From the NCBI GenBank assembly GCA_913055135.1, contig CAJXJV010000040.1, positions 1-9,153 on the forward strand: DNA of 9,153 nt, read 5' to 3'. The notes under the pieces were generated by a model. The model had not been told where the DNA came from and did no database searches. It worked only from the letters and a program-made list of their open reading frames with translations. Below, piece after piece: positions 1-9,153 of the stretch. The first letter of the stretch is position 1, and each line of letters starts with the position of its first letter. This DNA comes from an uncultured Desulfurobacterium sp. Its GTDB lineage: Bacteria; Aquificota; Aquificia; Desulfurobacteriales; Desulfurobacteriaceae. The position numbers were made by a program, and so were the translations under genes.

Positions 1-1
1 C

Positions 2-160
2 TCTCTCTTCATGTGGCTTTACTTTTCACTTCTAATTCACTTAAAGTTTGATAAAGAGTTTGCAAAACTAAAGAACATTTTGACCCTGATTGGTGGTTTA
101 GTAGTTCTTTTTACATTCCTTGGAGTCAATTTCCTATTTGGGGGAACTCATGGTTTCTAA
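2..160 (+). CDS. ccsA: CcsA/ResC-type cytochrome c biogenesis protein, C-terminal fragment
   Basis: The frame is open from the window edge and ends at TAA 158-160, giving the last 52 residues of a membrane protein whose 5' end lies outside the window. Visible are the end of one hydrophobic segment (MWLYFSLLIHL), a short charged loop (KFDKEFAKLK), and a final transmembrane helix that runs into LGVNFLFGGTHGF. This ending matches the family pattern in CcsA/ResC (system II cytochrome c synthase subunit), where the last helix is followed by a G-x-N-x-L...G-x-H motif at the C-terminus and the His is conserved. In the known system, CcsA carries heme across the membrane and works with ResB/Ccs1 to attach it to CXXCH apocytochromes. 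The next gene starts inside its last codons, and looks like a short ResB, which supports the call. Only the C-terminus is visible, so a more distant member of the heme-handling CcmC/CcmF/CcsA superfamily remains possible. Confidence 0.72.
   Translation, partial: SLFMWLYFSLLIHLKFDKEFAKLKNILTLIGGLVVLFTFLGVNFLFGGTHGF
140..145 (+). promoter_or_regulatory. Ribosome binding site fixing the start of the ResB-like gene
   Basis: GGGGGA lies four bases ahead of ATG 150, inside the end of the ccsA coding region. It supports the ATG at 150 over the longer reading from TTG 120, which has no comparable purine run in front of it. Confidence 0.6.
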
Positions 161-776
161 AGCGCTGAAATCTGTTAAACTGTTTGGGATTCTTACTCTT
201 CTCTTTTTCGTTTCAGCGTTTTCCGTGGTCTCAATGTCTGATAGGATGATCCACGAAACGGATGTATTAAAGCTCTTCCAGGATTTTTCACTTCCGTTAA
301 AACTCTCAATTCTATTTCTTGGGGTTGTTTCTCTTTTGATTTCGATTCAAACCATCTATTGCAATCTAAAACGAAAGAAAGTCTCCTTTTTCTTTCATCT
401 GGTAACGGGAATTACTCTTTTTCTCATCCTCTCTTTTCCTTTCTGCACGAAAACAGAAGAGTTCTATCTCTACCCCGGAAGTTACGTAAAGACTGGAAAA
501 ACTGTTGTTGCCTTAGAGGATTTAAGGTTTGATAGGAAAACGATGAACATAACTGGAAATTTCTGGCTCAAAAATGAAAATGGAGAGGTAAGAGGCAATG
601 TTTCCTACAACTCGCCACTCCTTTCAAAACTTGGAAACGTCTGGATTGAAGACGTAAGGTTTGAAATGGGGATTCCTGTTGTTGAAGTGAAATTCATGAA
701 ATTTACGATTCTTCCTTATCTGCTTCTTATTTTCAGTACACTAACGGTGGTCTTACTTCCATTTGTGATGTTGTGA
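150..776 (+). CDS. Short ResB/Ccs1-like membrane protein (208 aa)
   Basis: The gene starts at ATG 150 with GGGGGA upstream and overlaps ccsA by 11 bases, implying translational coupling. Hydrophobic segments lie at about residues 9-28, 50-70, 79-98 and 187-207. The first three with their joints resemble the N-terminal core of ResB/Ccs1: LKSVKLFGILTLL at the start, then helix 2 ending in YCNLKRKK (compare the family's N-L-x-C-x-L-K-R after helix 2), then a helix with an early His (FFFHLVTGITL, His83). Between helices 3 and 4 lies a roughly 85-residue soluble, beta-rich segment (about 100-186) with a ResB-like G-S-Y-V-K-T-G / L-E-D-L-R-F pattern, presumably on the outer face. ResB proteins are usually 400 residues or more, so this would be a minimal version. 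The role inferred is to hold apocytochrome or heme with CcsA. Similarity was judged by eye; an unrelated four-helix protein carried in the ccs operon is the alternative. Confidence 0.5.
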   Translation: MVSKALKSVKLFGILTLLFFVSAFSVVSMSDRMIHETDVLKLFQDFSLPLKLSILFLGVVSLLISIQTIYCNLKRKKVSFFFHLVTGITLFLILSFPFCTKTEEFYLYPGSYVKTGKTVVALEDLRFDRKTMNITGNFWLKNENGEVRGNVSYNSPLLSKLGNVWIEDVRFEMGIPVVEVKFMKFTILPYLLLIFSTLTVVLLPFVML

Positions 777-795
777 TAAAGCTCAGCAGTGGTAG

Positions 796-1770
796 TTATT
801 TGTCTGCTGGAGTGTTTCGTTGGGCAATTATATCCAGCAAACTGAGCTGTTGTTTTTTTAATGGTTTAATCTTTCGATTTATGATTCTTTCGTTGCCTGT
901 AATTTTTCCTGTTATAAGTGGAGAACCTACTTCATGAGCTTTTATATTTCTTTGAACCATCTTCTGACTGTAATTTGCATAACAATATTTACAGGCATGT
1001 TTGCAGGTATTATAGGCACCAATGTCAATACTTTCCACACATCCACACGCACTTCTTTGATTTTTATCCTTTGATGCAGAAATTGGAAAGCCAAGAATTC
1101 GGGATATAAGTTCATCATCTATGCATTTTCCATGCTTTATCCCGAATTCTTCAAGATCTATATCTTCAGCACACGATTCTATTTTCAAACCATAACTTTC
1201 TGAAATTTCAGCCAGATTCTTGGCAAGTATCTTTTTCTGATGAACGTTGAAATCCTTAAGACAAATATCCTTCATATTATTCTGACATTTCTTATACATG
1301 TCGATAAAACTTATTATGCATTTATTCGTATGCTTTGAGAGCTTACTTGCGAGATATTCAAACCATTTGACGTGGTAATTTATGTCAAATTTATCCGTAA
1401 GAAATATAGGGTCATATCTCCAGATGACTTTATGTTTTCCTATCTTCTCCGACAATTTTATAAATGTTTCGATAACTTCCTCTTTTGCTGGAACATTCTT
1501 TTCAATAGAAGAATCGTAAGATGTAATTGTAAACTGGAAATAATATTTATATCCCATCCTGTCTATCAGATGTAATTTTTTTAGAAGAGGAGCAGGATTT
1601 TTTGACCAGAAAACGATGCATTCAACAACATCCGGTGAGAGAACAATCTTGAAAATTTGACGAGCATTAAATGGATTTCTTACATATAAAAAACCTTCCT
1701 GAAGACGACGAATAAACCAATCGGAATAAAATGCCGGTATATCGGTTCTCCTGCTTGCACTTATTATCAT
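796..1770 (-). CDS. DUF1848 family protein with C-terminal CxxxCxxC cluster
   Basis: This 324-residue protein starts at ATG 1770 after a weak site (ACAGG). The N-terminus (MIISASRRTDIPAFYSDWF), V-R-N-P-F-N (30-35), L-S-P-D-V-V (44-49) and F-W-S-K-N-P-A-P-L (54-62) match DUF1848 as I know it. So do H-G-K-C-I-D-D (213-219) and the C-terminal block C-G-C-x5-DIG-x-YNTC-xx-x-C-x-YCYAN. The cysteines are C242, C244, C256, C260 and C263; the last three form CxxxCxxC, the spacing that holds the 4Fe-4S cluster in radical-SAM enzymes, but near the C-terminus instead of the N-terminus. Conserved R-Y-D-P (118-121) and E-S-C-A-E (198-202) add to a likely active site. No biochemical role is established that I know of. 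It is preceded 60 bases away by the Uma2 gene on the same strand and is convergent with the ResB-like gene. Two 60-base lines I counted are about 32-35% GC, lower than lines counted in ligA and tolC (40-47%), which hints at a separate origin. Confidence 0.85.
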   Translation of the reverse strand: MIISASRRTDIPAFYSDWFIRRLQEGFLYVRNPFNARQIFKIVLSPDVVECIVFWSKNPAPLLKKLHLIDRMGYKYYFQFTITSYDSSIEKNVPAKEEVIETFIKLSEKIGKHKVIWRYDPIFLTDKFDINYHVKWFEYLASKLSKHTNKCIISFIDMYKKCQNNMKDICLKDFNVHQKKILAKNLAEISESYGLKIESCAEDIDLEEFGIKHGKCIDDELISRILGFPISASKDKNQRSACGCVESIDIGAYNTCKHACKYCYANYSQKMVQRNIKAHEVGSPLITGKITGNERIINRKIKPLKKQQLSLLDIIAQRNTPADK

Positions 1771-1830
1771 AACCTGTTCTATTTTTTCTGGTATAGGAGA
1801 ACACCGTCTTTGTAGCAGATGGTTTTGGTT

Positions 1831-2373
1831 TTATTCAAATATCAAAGAGAAATCAAATTCAAAGTTACACTTTCCGAGGTCAAATTCAACTTTTTCATCT
1901 GTAGCATCGCAGACCTTAATGTATCTTCCGTTTTCTAATTTATAGACTCTCGCAATTTTATCTTCCGGATCAACGATAACGTAGTATTTTACTCCCTCTC
2001 TTTCGTAAAGCCTAAACTTGATTTCCCTGTCTTTTAAAGCTGTGGACTTAGAAAGGACTTCAAAAATAAGTGATGGCGCTTTTGTTATGTATGGTTTCTC
2101 TCCTGGTTCATAACAGATAACTAAATTATCAGGTTGAACTATTGTATCGTCGCTTATTTTCCAGTCAACCGGAAGAAGAACCGTGCACTCTTTACATTCC
2201 TTTAACGACTCTTTGAGCTGCCACGCGATATTATTACTTATCATCTGGTGTTTCCAGCCCGGAGAAGGAGACATTGCGTAAGGAATACCTTCTATAAGTT
2301 CCCATCTTCCTTCCCAGTTCTTATAATCTTCATAGGTGTATCTTGGATATTCATTTAAACCGATTATTCCCAC
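1831..2373 (-). CDS. Uma2 family (DUF820) endonuclease-like protein
   Basis: The 180-residue product has the full Uma2 pattern: Y-T-Y-E-D-Y (12-17), W-E-L-I-E-G (24-29), P-S-P-x-x-x-H (36-42), V-Q-P-D-N (79-83), P-S-L-I-F-E-V-L-S-x-S-T (100-111), then K119 and the Y-E-R-E-G-V-K-Y-Y-V-I-V-D run (123-135). Uma2 proteins have a restriction-endonuclease-like PD-(D/E)XK fold. The expected metal-binding residues, D82, E105 and a nearby Lys or Glu, are present, so the protein appears intact. Its physiological role is unclear; the family is expanded in cyanobacteria and scattered in other bacteria, and some members are linked to mobile DNA. The start is GTG 2373, preceded by GAGGAG nine bases upstream. 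It is divergent from ligA and lies 60 bases upstream of the DUF1848 gene, with which it could share a transcript. Nothing in the window identifies a substrate or toxin-antitoxin partner. Confidence 0.85.
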   Translation of the reverse strand: MGIIGLNEYPRYTYEDYKNWEGRWELIEGIPYAMSPSPGWKHQMISNNIAWQLKESLKECKECTVLLPVDWKISDDTIVQPDNLVICYEPGEKPYITKAPSLIFEVLSKSTALKDREIKFRLYEREGVKYYVIVDPEDKIARVYKLENGRYIKVCDATDEKVEFDLGKCNFEFDFSLIFE

Positions 2374-2382
2374 TGTTTTTCT

Positions 2383-2388
2383 CTCCTC
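2383..2388 (-). promoter_or_regulatory. Ribosome binding site of the Uma2 gene
   Basis: On the minus strand GAGGAG lies nine bases ahead of GTG 2373. It supports this non-ATG start, since no ATG in frame occurs near a comparable site. Confidence 0.6.
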
Positions 2389-2403
2389 AATCGGTATTTC
2401 ATT

Positions 2404-2432
2404 TTGAATATAATTTCTTTATCCTGTATTAA
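2404..2432 (+). promoter_or_regulatory. Candidate sigma70-type promoter of ligA
   Basis: On the plus strand TTGAAT (2404-2409) and TATTAA (2427-2432) are 17 bases apart, each matching the consensus at 4 of 6 positions. Transcription would begin near 2439, leaving a leader of under 30 bases before the ligase start. It occupies almost the same bases as the minus-strand candidate, so the two polymerases could not bind together. Confidence 0.3.
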
Positions 2433-2435
2433 CAA
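2407..2435 (-). promoter_or_regulatory. Candidate sigma70-type promoter of the Uma2 gene
   Basis: Read on the minus strand, TTGTTA (2435-2430) and TATATT (2412-2407) are separated by exactly 17 bases and lie about 20 bases ahead of the ribosome binding site. Spacing and distance are ideal and the hexamers match 4/6 and 5/6. It overlaps a candidate promoter for ligA on the opposite strand. The region is AT-rich, so chance matches are possible. Confidence 0.45.
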
Positions 2436-2448
2436 CTTTTAACTTTAA

Positions 2449-5933
<3,485 letters not shown>

Positions 5934-5937
5934 TTTT

Positions 5938-5944
5938 CTCCTCC
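5938..5944 (-). promoter_or_regulatory. Ribosome binding site of tolC, inside the MFS gene
   Basis: GGAGGAG on the minus strand lies four bases ahead of TTG 5933 and is made of MFS codons for M501-E-E. It justifies the unusual TTG start and means tolC translation begins before the pump gene has ended. Confidence 0.65.
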
Positions 5945-7448
5945 ATCAAAAGAGCAGGGATTAAAGTTAAAATACCGCAAACGCTTGCAAAGAAAAAGGC
6001 ATCTCCAAAAGAGTGCCAGAATGCGTGCTTTTGAAAGAACATTCCAACAAAGGCTTTAGCTTTTTCACTGAGAAGAGATTCCGGTGTTGACCGGAGGTAA
6101 TAAAGATACCCTTTAAGCTTTGCAACAAACTCTGTAAACTGCGGTGAGTACCAGGAAGATTTCTCAGCCATCCTGAGAAGATGTCCATCTTGAGAAGAGA
6201 TGAGGATGTGAGTCGATATCGCTGTACCAACGCTTCCGCCAACAAGCCTTAACAGATTCTGAAGCGCTGAAGCCTGCCTTAAAAAATCTCCTTTAAAGTT
6301 TCCAAGTGACACTTGAGAAAGTGCAGGAAAAAAGAAGCCCATTCCCATTCCCCAGGGAAGAAGGAGAAGAATTATCTGGCTCTTTCCCATTGCCAGGTCA
6401 AGTCTGCTTTGAATGTGGGTTCCATAGATAAAAATTATAATGCCCATGATGATTGAGGTTTTATGGCTTATGATTTTTCTGTCCATGAGAATTCCAGAAA
6501 TCATGCTAACAACTCCAGTTGCAGCGGCAGGCCAGAAGAGAATCTCCCCGGCATCTATGGTGGGAAATTCCCTGAGTTTCTCCAGATAGAGGGGAAGGAG
6601 AAAGTAAGAAGCATAGACACCCATTCCAAAAAGAGTAAGTGACAGAACAGGATATCGGAAAAATTTGAACTTAAAGAGATTCAGGTTTACAAGTGGATTT
6701 TCAACTTTTAGCTCAACAAAAATAAAGAGAATGGAGGAAACAAAGAATGTGTAAAGAAGGATAATTGTCTTCTCATCACTCCATCCCCAGTCGTTTCCCT
6801 TAGATAGGGCTGTAATAAGCGAAGAGAGGGAAATAGCCAGGAGAGTAAATCCCAAAACGTCTAATTTTCCATTCTCCTCATGCTCTTTTCTATCATCTTT
6901 CATTAGGAGTGTGAGGAGGTATACAACAAGAATTCCTGGAAGGAGGTTGACGTAGAAGACCCATCTCCAGTCAAGATGTTCAGTTAAGTACCCACCAAGC
7001 GTCGGACCAAGAGAGGGTCCAAAAGTGGCTCCAAGGGCAAACATCCCCATTGCCATCCCTCTTTTCTCAGGAGGAAAGAGCTCAAAGAGTAAAGCCATAC
7101 TCATTGGAACGGCTATTCCCTCCCCAACCCCTTGAAGAACCCTTCCAAGAATCATTGTTTCGAGGTTCGGTGCAATTCCGCAGAGTGCACTCATCAGTGT
7201 GAAAAGTCCTATTCCCAAAAGGTAAGTATTCCTGTGTCCTAATTTTCCTCCAAGCCATCCAACGACAGGCATTGCAACTGCAGAAGCTATCATGTAAGAA
7301 GTAATTACCCACTGAATATCGTCTGGCTCTGCTTCAAAGGCACTCATCATGTGGGGTAGGACAATATCAACAATTGTCGTATCAAGGAGAGTCATGAACA
7401 TTCCGGCAACGATTAATGCTGAGAGGAAGTAAACCTTTCTATCCACAA

Positions 7449-8711
7449 CTACCTCTTTTCAATATAAACAGTAACGTTGGTTCCAGGCTTTATACACCTT
7501 AGAGGAACATCTTCGAGCTCAATCTTTACAGGAATTCTCTGTGTTACCCTTGTGTACTCACCCTGAGATGTATCCCTTGGAATCAACGAAAAGATTGAAC
7601 CTGCAGAAGTACCAATTGAAGAGACCTTTCCCTTAAAAGTCTCCTTGCAGGTTTCAAGCTCAGCTTTTACTCTACTACCAACCTTTATATCTCTGACTTT
7701 ATCCTCTTCAACCCAGGCAAGAACATAAAAGCTCTCGGGATTGTAAACGGAATAAACAGGAAGACCCGGAGAAACAAAGTCCCCTTCCTCTTTCCACTTC
7801 TTTGCTATAAATCCTTTTACAGGAGATTTCACAAGAGAGTGGGAAAGGAGAATCCTGACTTTTTCAAGTTGGTGTTCTGTTGACTTTATCTCCTCTTCAA
7901 GTTGCTGTATAGAGTAGTTTAACTCTTCAATTCTTTTAAGGTCTGCCTTTGAGATTTTTATCTGTTCCCTCAGGCTTTTTATCCTATCTTTAAGCTCTTC
8001 CTGCTGTTTTTTAACAATTTCGATCCTGTTCTTTAAAGCTTTCGCACTCTTTAAATTCTCTTTTGCAACCTGAAGACGGGCTTTAGCTGCTTCAAAGCTG
8101 TGGAGTGCCTCTTTGTATTCCAGTTCCACTTCTTCAAACTGTTCACGTGAAATTACCCTTCTCTGGTAAAGCCTGCTGTACCTCTCATACTGGTTCTTCC
8201 AGTGATCAAGAGAAACTTTTGCAGCTTCAACCCCTTTCTCGGCAGCCCTTACTTCACTCCTCGCCTTTTCAACAGAGGTTTCATAGTTGGTTTTTTCTAA
8301 AAGCTTCTGATGTTCTAACTGCTGTAATTTTTTCTCTAAGGCTTTTAAATTCTCTTGATTTATTTTCACGCTTGCAGGAATCTGCTCCTTTAACCTACTC
8401 AGTTTCCTTAGAAGTTCTTCTCTCTTTATCTTCAGACTTTCAAGTTTCGCCTTTAAAGCATCTACATCCTTCCTGTAGATAGAATCGTCAACTTTAAAGA
8501 GAGGTTCTCCCTCTTTTACAGGTTCGTATTCTCTCTTAAAGAGCTTTATTACTTTCCCTGAAACGTCCTGGGTAGAAACAGAAACAACATCTGCCATCTG
8601 AAATGCATCATCAGTAATGACATAAACATAACGTAGGTAGAAGTAGTAAAAGAGCCAGAGAGTTACCAACCCTATGAGAAAAATTCCCACTAAAGAAAAA
8701 AGTTTCCTCAT
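7449..8711 (-). CDS. HlyD/EmrA-type membrane fusion (periplasmic adaptor) protein
   Basis: The 420-residue adaptor links the MFS pump to the TolC channel. One N-terminal transmembrane helix (about 7-27) anchors it in the inner membrane. Then follow the first half of a biotinyl-lipoyl domain (about 40-80, with D-V-S-G-K-V and V-K-E-G-E-P-L-F-K-V-D-D), a long Lys/Glu/Leu-rich coiled-coil hairpin (about 80-290), the second lipoyl half (V-K-S-P-V-K-G-F-I-A, 294-303) and a beta-barrel. The segment G-S-I-F-S-L-I-P-R-D (371-380) with R-V-T-Q-R-I-P-V-K-I (388-397) is the EmrA/HlyD signature. The coiled coil of about 210 residues is long for an adaptor of this size. Start ATG 8711 has AGAGG seven bases upstream. 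The gene follows tetR by 59 bases and is two bases ahead of the MFS gene, with which it is surely cotranscribed. Confidence 0.94.
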   Translation of the reverse strand: MRKLFSLVGIFLIGLVTLWLFYYFYLRYVYVITDDAFQMADVVSVSTQDVSGKVIKLFKREYEPVKEGEPLFKVDDSIYRKDVDALKAKLESLKIKREELLRKLSRLKEQIPASVKINQENLKALEKKLQQLEHQKLLEKTNYETSVEKARSEVRAAEKGVEAAKVSLDHWKNQYERYSRLYQRRVISREQFEEVELEYKEALHSFEAAKARLQVAKENLKSAKALKNRIEIVKKQQEELKDRIKSLREQIKISKADLKRIEELNYSIQQLEEEIKSTEHQLEKVRILLSHSLVKSPVKGFIAKKWKEEGDFVSPGLPVYSVYNPESFYVLAWVEEDKVRDIKVGSRVKAELETCKETFKGKVSSIGTSAGSIFSLIPRDTSQGEYTRVTQRIPVKIELEDVPLRCIKPGTNVTVYIEKR

Positions 8712-8731
8712 GATTTCACCTCTTTGAATAT

Positions 8732-8747
8732 TGAATCACTGTTCAGT
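8732..8747. promoter_or_regulatory. Candidate TetR-family operator
   Basis: The 59-base gap between tetR and hlyD contains two overlapping imperfect palindromes on the plus strand: TGAA-N6-TTCA (8732-8745) and ACTG-TT-CAGT (8738-8747). They sit just past the -10 of the promoter described next, around the expected transcription start, where a repressor would block initiation. The symmetry is short, so this is suggestive only. Confidence 0.35.
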
Positions 8748-8755
8748 ATATTGAA

Positions 8756-8784
8756 AGCATAAATCAGATTCTAATTTCTGTCAA
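8756..8784 (-). promoter_or_regulatory. Promoter of the hlyD-MFS-tolC efflux operon
   Basis: Read on the minus strand, a consensus -35 TTGACA (8784-8779) is followed after 17 bases by TATGCT (8761-8756). The -35 overlaps the last codons of tetR. Transcription would begin near 8749, about 38 bases ahead of the hlyD start. A second AT-rich hexamer, TATACT, lies slightly downstream but has no -35 at the right distance. This promoter would let the exporter be transcribed separately from tetR. Confidence 0.5.
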
Positions 8785-9153
8785 GAAGTTGTGTGAGAAC
8801 CACTTCCAAGACGAACCCTTTAACCTCTTCCAGTTTCATATCTATAAAACCTCTTAAACGAAAGCAGTCAATGTTTACAAGGACACTTGAAATAAGAAGG
8901 AATATCCCCTCCGGATTTAACCTCTTAAACGTTCCCTCTTCAATTCCCCTTTCAACAACTTTTGAAAGCTTCCTGACATAATCTCTATACCACTCAGATA
9001 GGTTGAACCTTTCCGTATCTATGATAAACGAACTTCCCAGCTCCATCATGAATATTTCAAAAAAGTCCTGTTCTTTAGAGAAAAAATCAACAACGGTATT
9101 AACGTAAACTTTTATAGCTTCAAGAGGTTTCTTTCCCTTAACAGCTTCTTCTA
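8771..9153 (-). CDS. TetR family transcriptional regulator, C-terminal part (5' end beyond window)
   Basis: The reading frame ends at TAG 8771 and stays open through to the window edge, giving 126 residues; an internal Met pair at 9049 is not the true start. The DNA-binding helix-turn-helix lies outside the window, so the family call rests on the C-terminal ligand-binding domain. In the visible part, P-L-E-A-I-K-V-Y-V-N-T-V-V-D-F-F is followed by Q-D-F-F-E-I-F-M-M-E-L, the typical TetR helices 6-7. Then come L-S-E-W-Y-R-D-Y-V-R-K and E-E-G-T-F-K-R-L-N-P-E (helices with the E-G-x-F turn), and a hydrophobic helix, F-L-L-I-S-S-V-L-V-N-I-D. The effector is unknown. Same-strand placement directly upstream of a tripartite exporter suggests it represses that operon and is released by a pump substrate. 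Confidence 0.85.
   Translation of the reverse strand, partial: EEAVKGKKPLEAIKVYVNTVVDFFSKEQDFFEIFMMELGSSFIIDTERFNLSEWYRDYVRKLSKVVERGIEEGTFKRLNPEGIFLLISSVLVNIDCFRLRGFIDMKLEEVKGFVLEVVLTQLLDRN

Noticed and set aside
120..149. Ten-residue N-terminal extension of the ResB-like protein from TTG 120.
   Set aside because: No ribosome binding site precedes TTG 120, while ATG 150 has GGGGGA at a suitable distance and the shorter form fits the family start.
784..809. CAGCAG / CTGCTG inverted repeat near the convergent ends of the ResB-like and DUF1848 genes.
   Set aside because: Only six base pairs with a 14-base loop and no T-tract on either strand; too weak to call a terminator.
918..1575. Two short plus-strand open frames opposite the DUF1848 gene (918-1109 and 1372-1575).
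   Set aside because: The minus-strand frame has strong family motifs along its length, and the plus-strand products have none.
1803..1830. ACCGTC / GATGGT stem followed by T-rich bases between the Uma2 and DUF1848 genes.
   Set aside because: The T-rich side lies on the plus strand, where no gene ends; on the minus strand, where both genes are read, no T-tract follows.
7082..7312. A 76-residue open frame on the same strand as the MFS gene, in another frame.
   Set aside because: It is an out-of-frame reading of motifs A to C of the pump and has no supporting start signal.
8105..8482. A 125-residue plus-strand open frame opposite the HlyD gene.
   Set aside because: It lies wholly antisense to the adaptor's coiled coil; its Ser/Leu/Gln-rich sequence is what the reverse of Lys/Glu-rich codons yields, and it shows no family motif.

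Overview
The window reads as chromosome of a Gram-negative, probably thermophilic bacterium. The evidence is a NAD+-dependent DNA ligase (bacterial), a TolC-type outer-membrane protein (two membranes), Lys/Glu-rich proteins, tightly packed or overlapping genes, and frequent GTG/TTG starts backed by strong GGAGG-type ribosome binding sites. A relative of the Aquificota (Desulfurobacterium/Thermovibrio-like) would fit, but that is an impression and was not tested. Coding density is very high: no gene-free stretch exceeds 300 bases, and the longest gaps are about 60-95 bases.

Left edge (1-776, + strand): the last 52 residues of a CcsA/ResC-type cytochrome c synthase subunit, then, overlapping it by 11 bases, a 208-residue four-helix membrane protein that looks like a very short ResB/Ccs1. 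Together they suggest a system II cytochrome c maturation locus.

Middle left (796-2373, - strand): a DUF1848 protein with a C-terminal CxxxCxxC cysteine cluster resembling the radical-SAM motif, preceded by a Uma2-family PD-(D/E)XK nuclease-like protein. The 94-base gap between uma2 and ligA holds two candidate promoters facing each other and overlapping.

Centre (2467-4638, + strand): a complete NAD+-dependent DNA ligase LigA with an N-terminal extension. Its stop codon overlaps the stop codon of the convergent tolC gene, and both stops lie inside a perfect 10-bp hairpin that probably serves as a shared terminator.

Right half (9153 down to 4635, - strand): a tripartite drug-export operon in the order tetR (cut by the window edge), hlyD/emrA-like adaptor, 14-helix DHA2 MFS pump, tolC-like outer-membrane channel. 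Gaps are 59 and 2 bases, then a 53-base overlap. A good sigma70-like promoter lies across the 3' end of tetR, and a small inverted repeat just downstream could be the TetR operator. The model is that TetR represses the exporter, and an unknown toxic compound relieves repression and is pumped from the inner membrane through the HlyD adaptor and TolC to the outside.

No RNA genes, CRISPR arrays, insertion sequences or phage genes were seen. The observations most worth a second look are the minimal ResB-like protein, the DUF1848/Uma2 pair, the stop-codon-containing terminator, and the ligase N-terminal extension.
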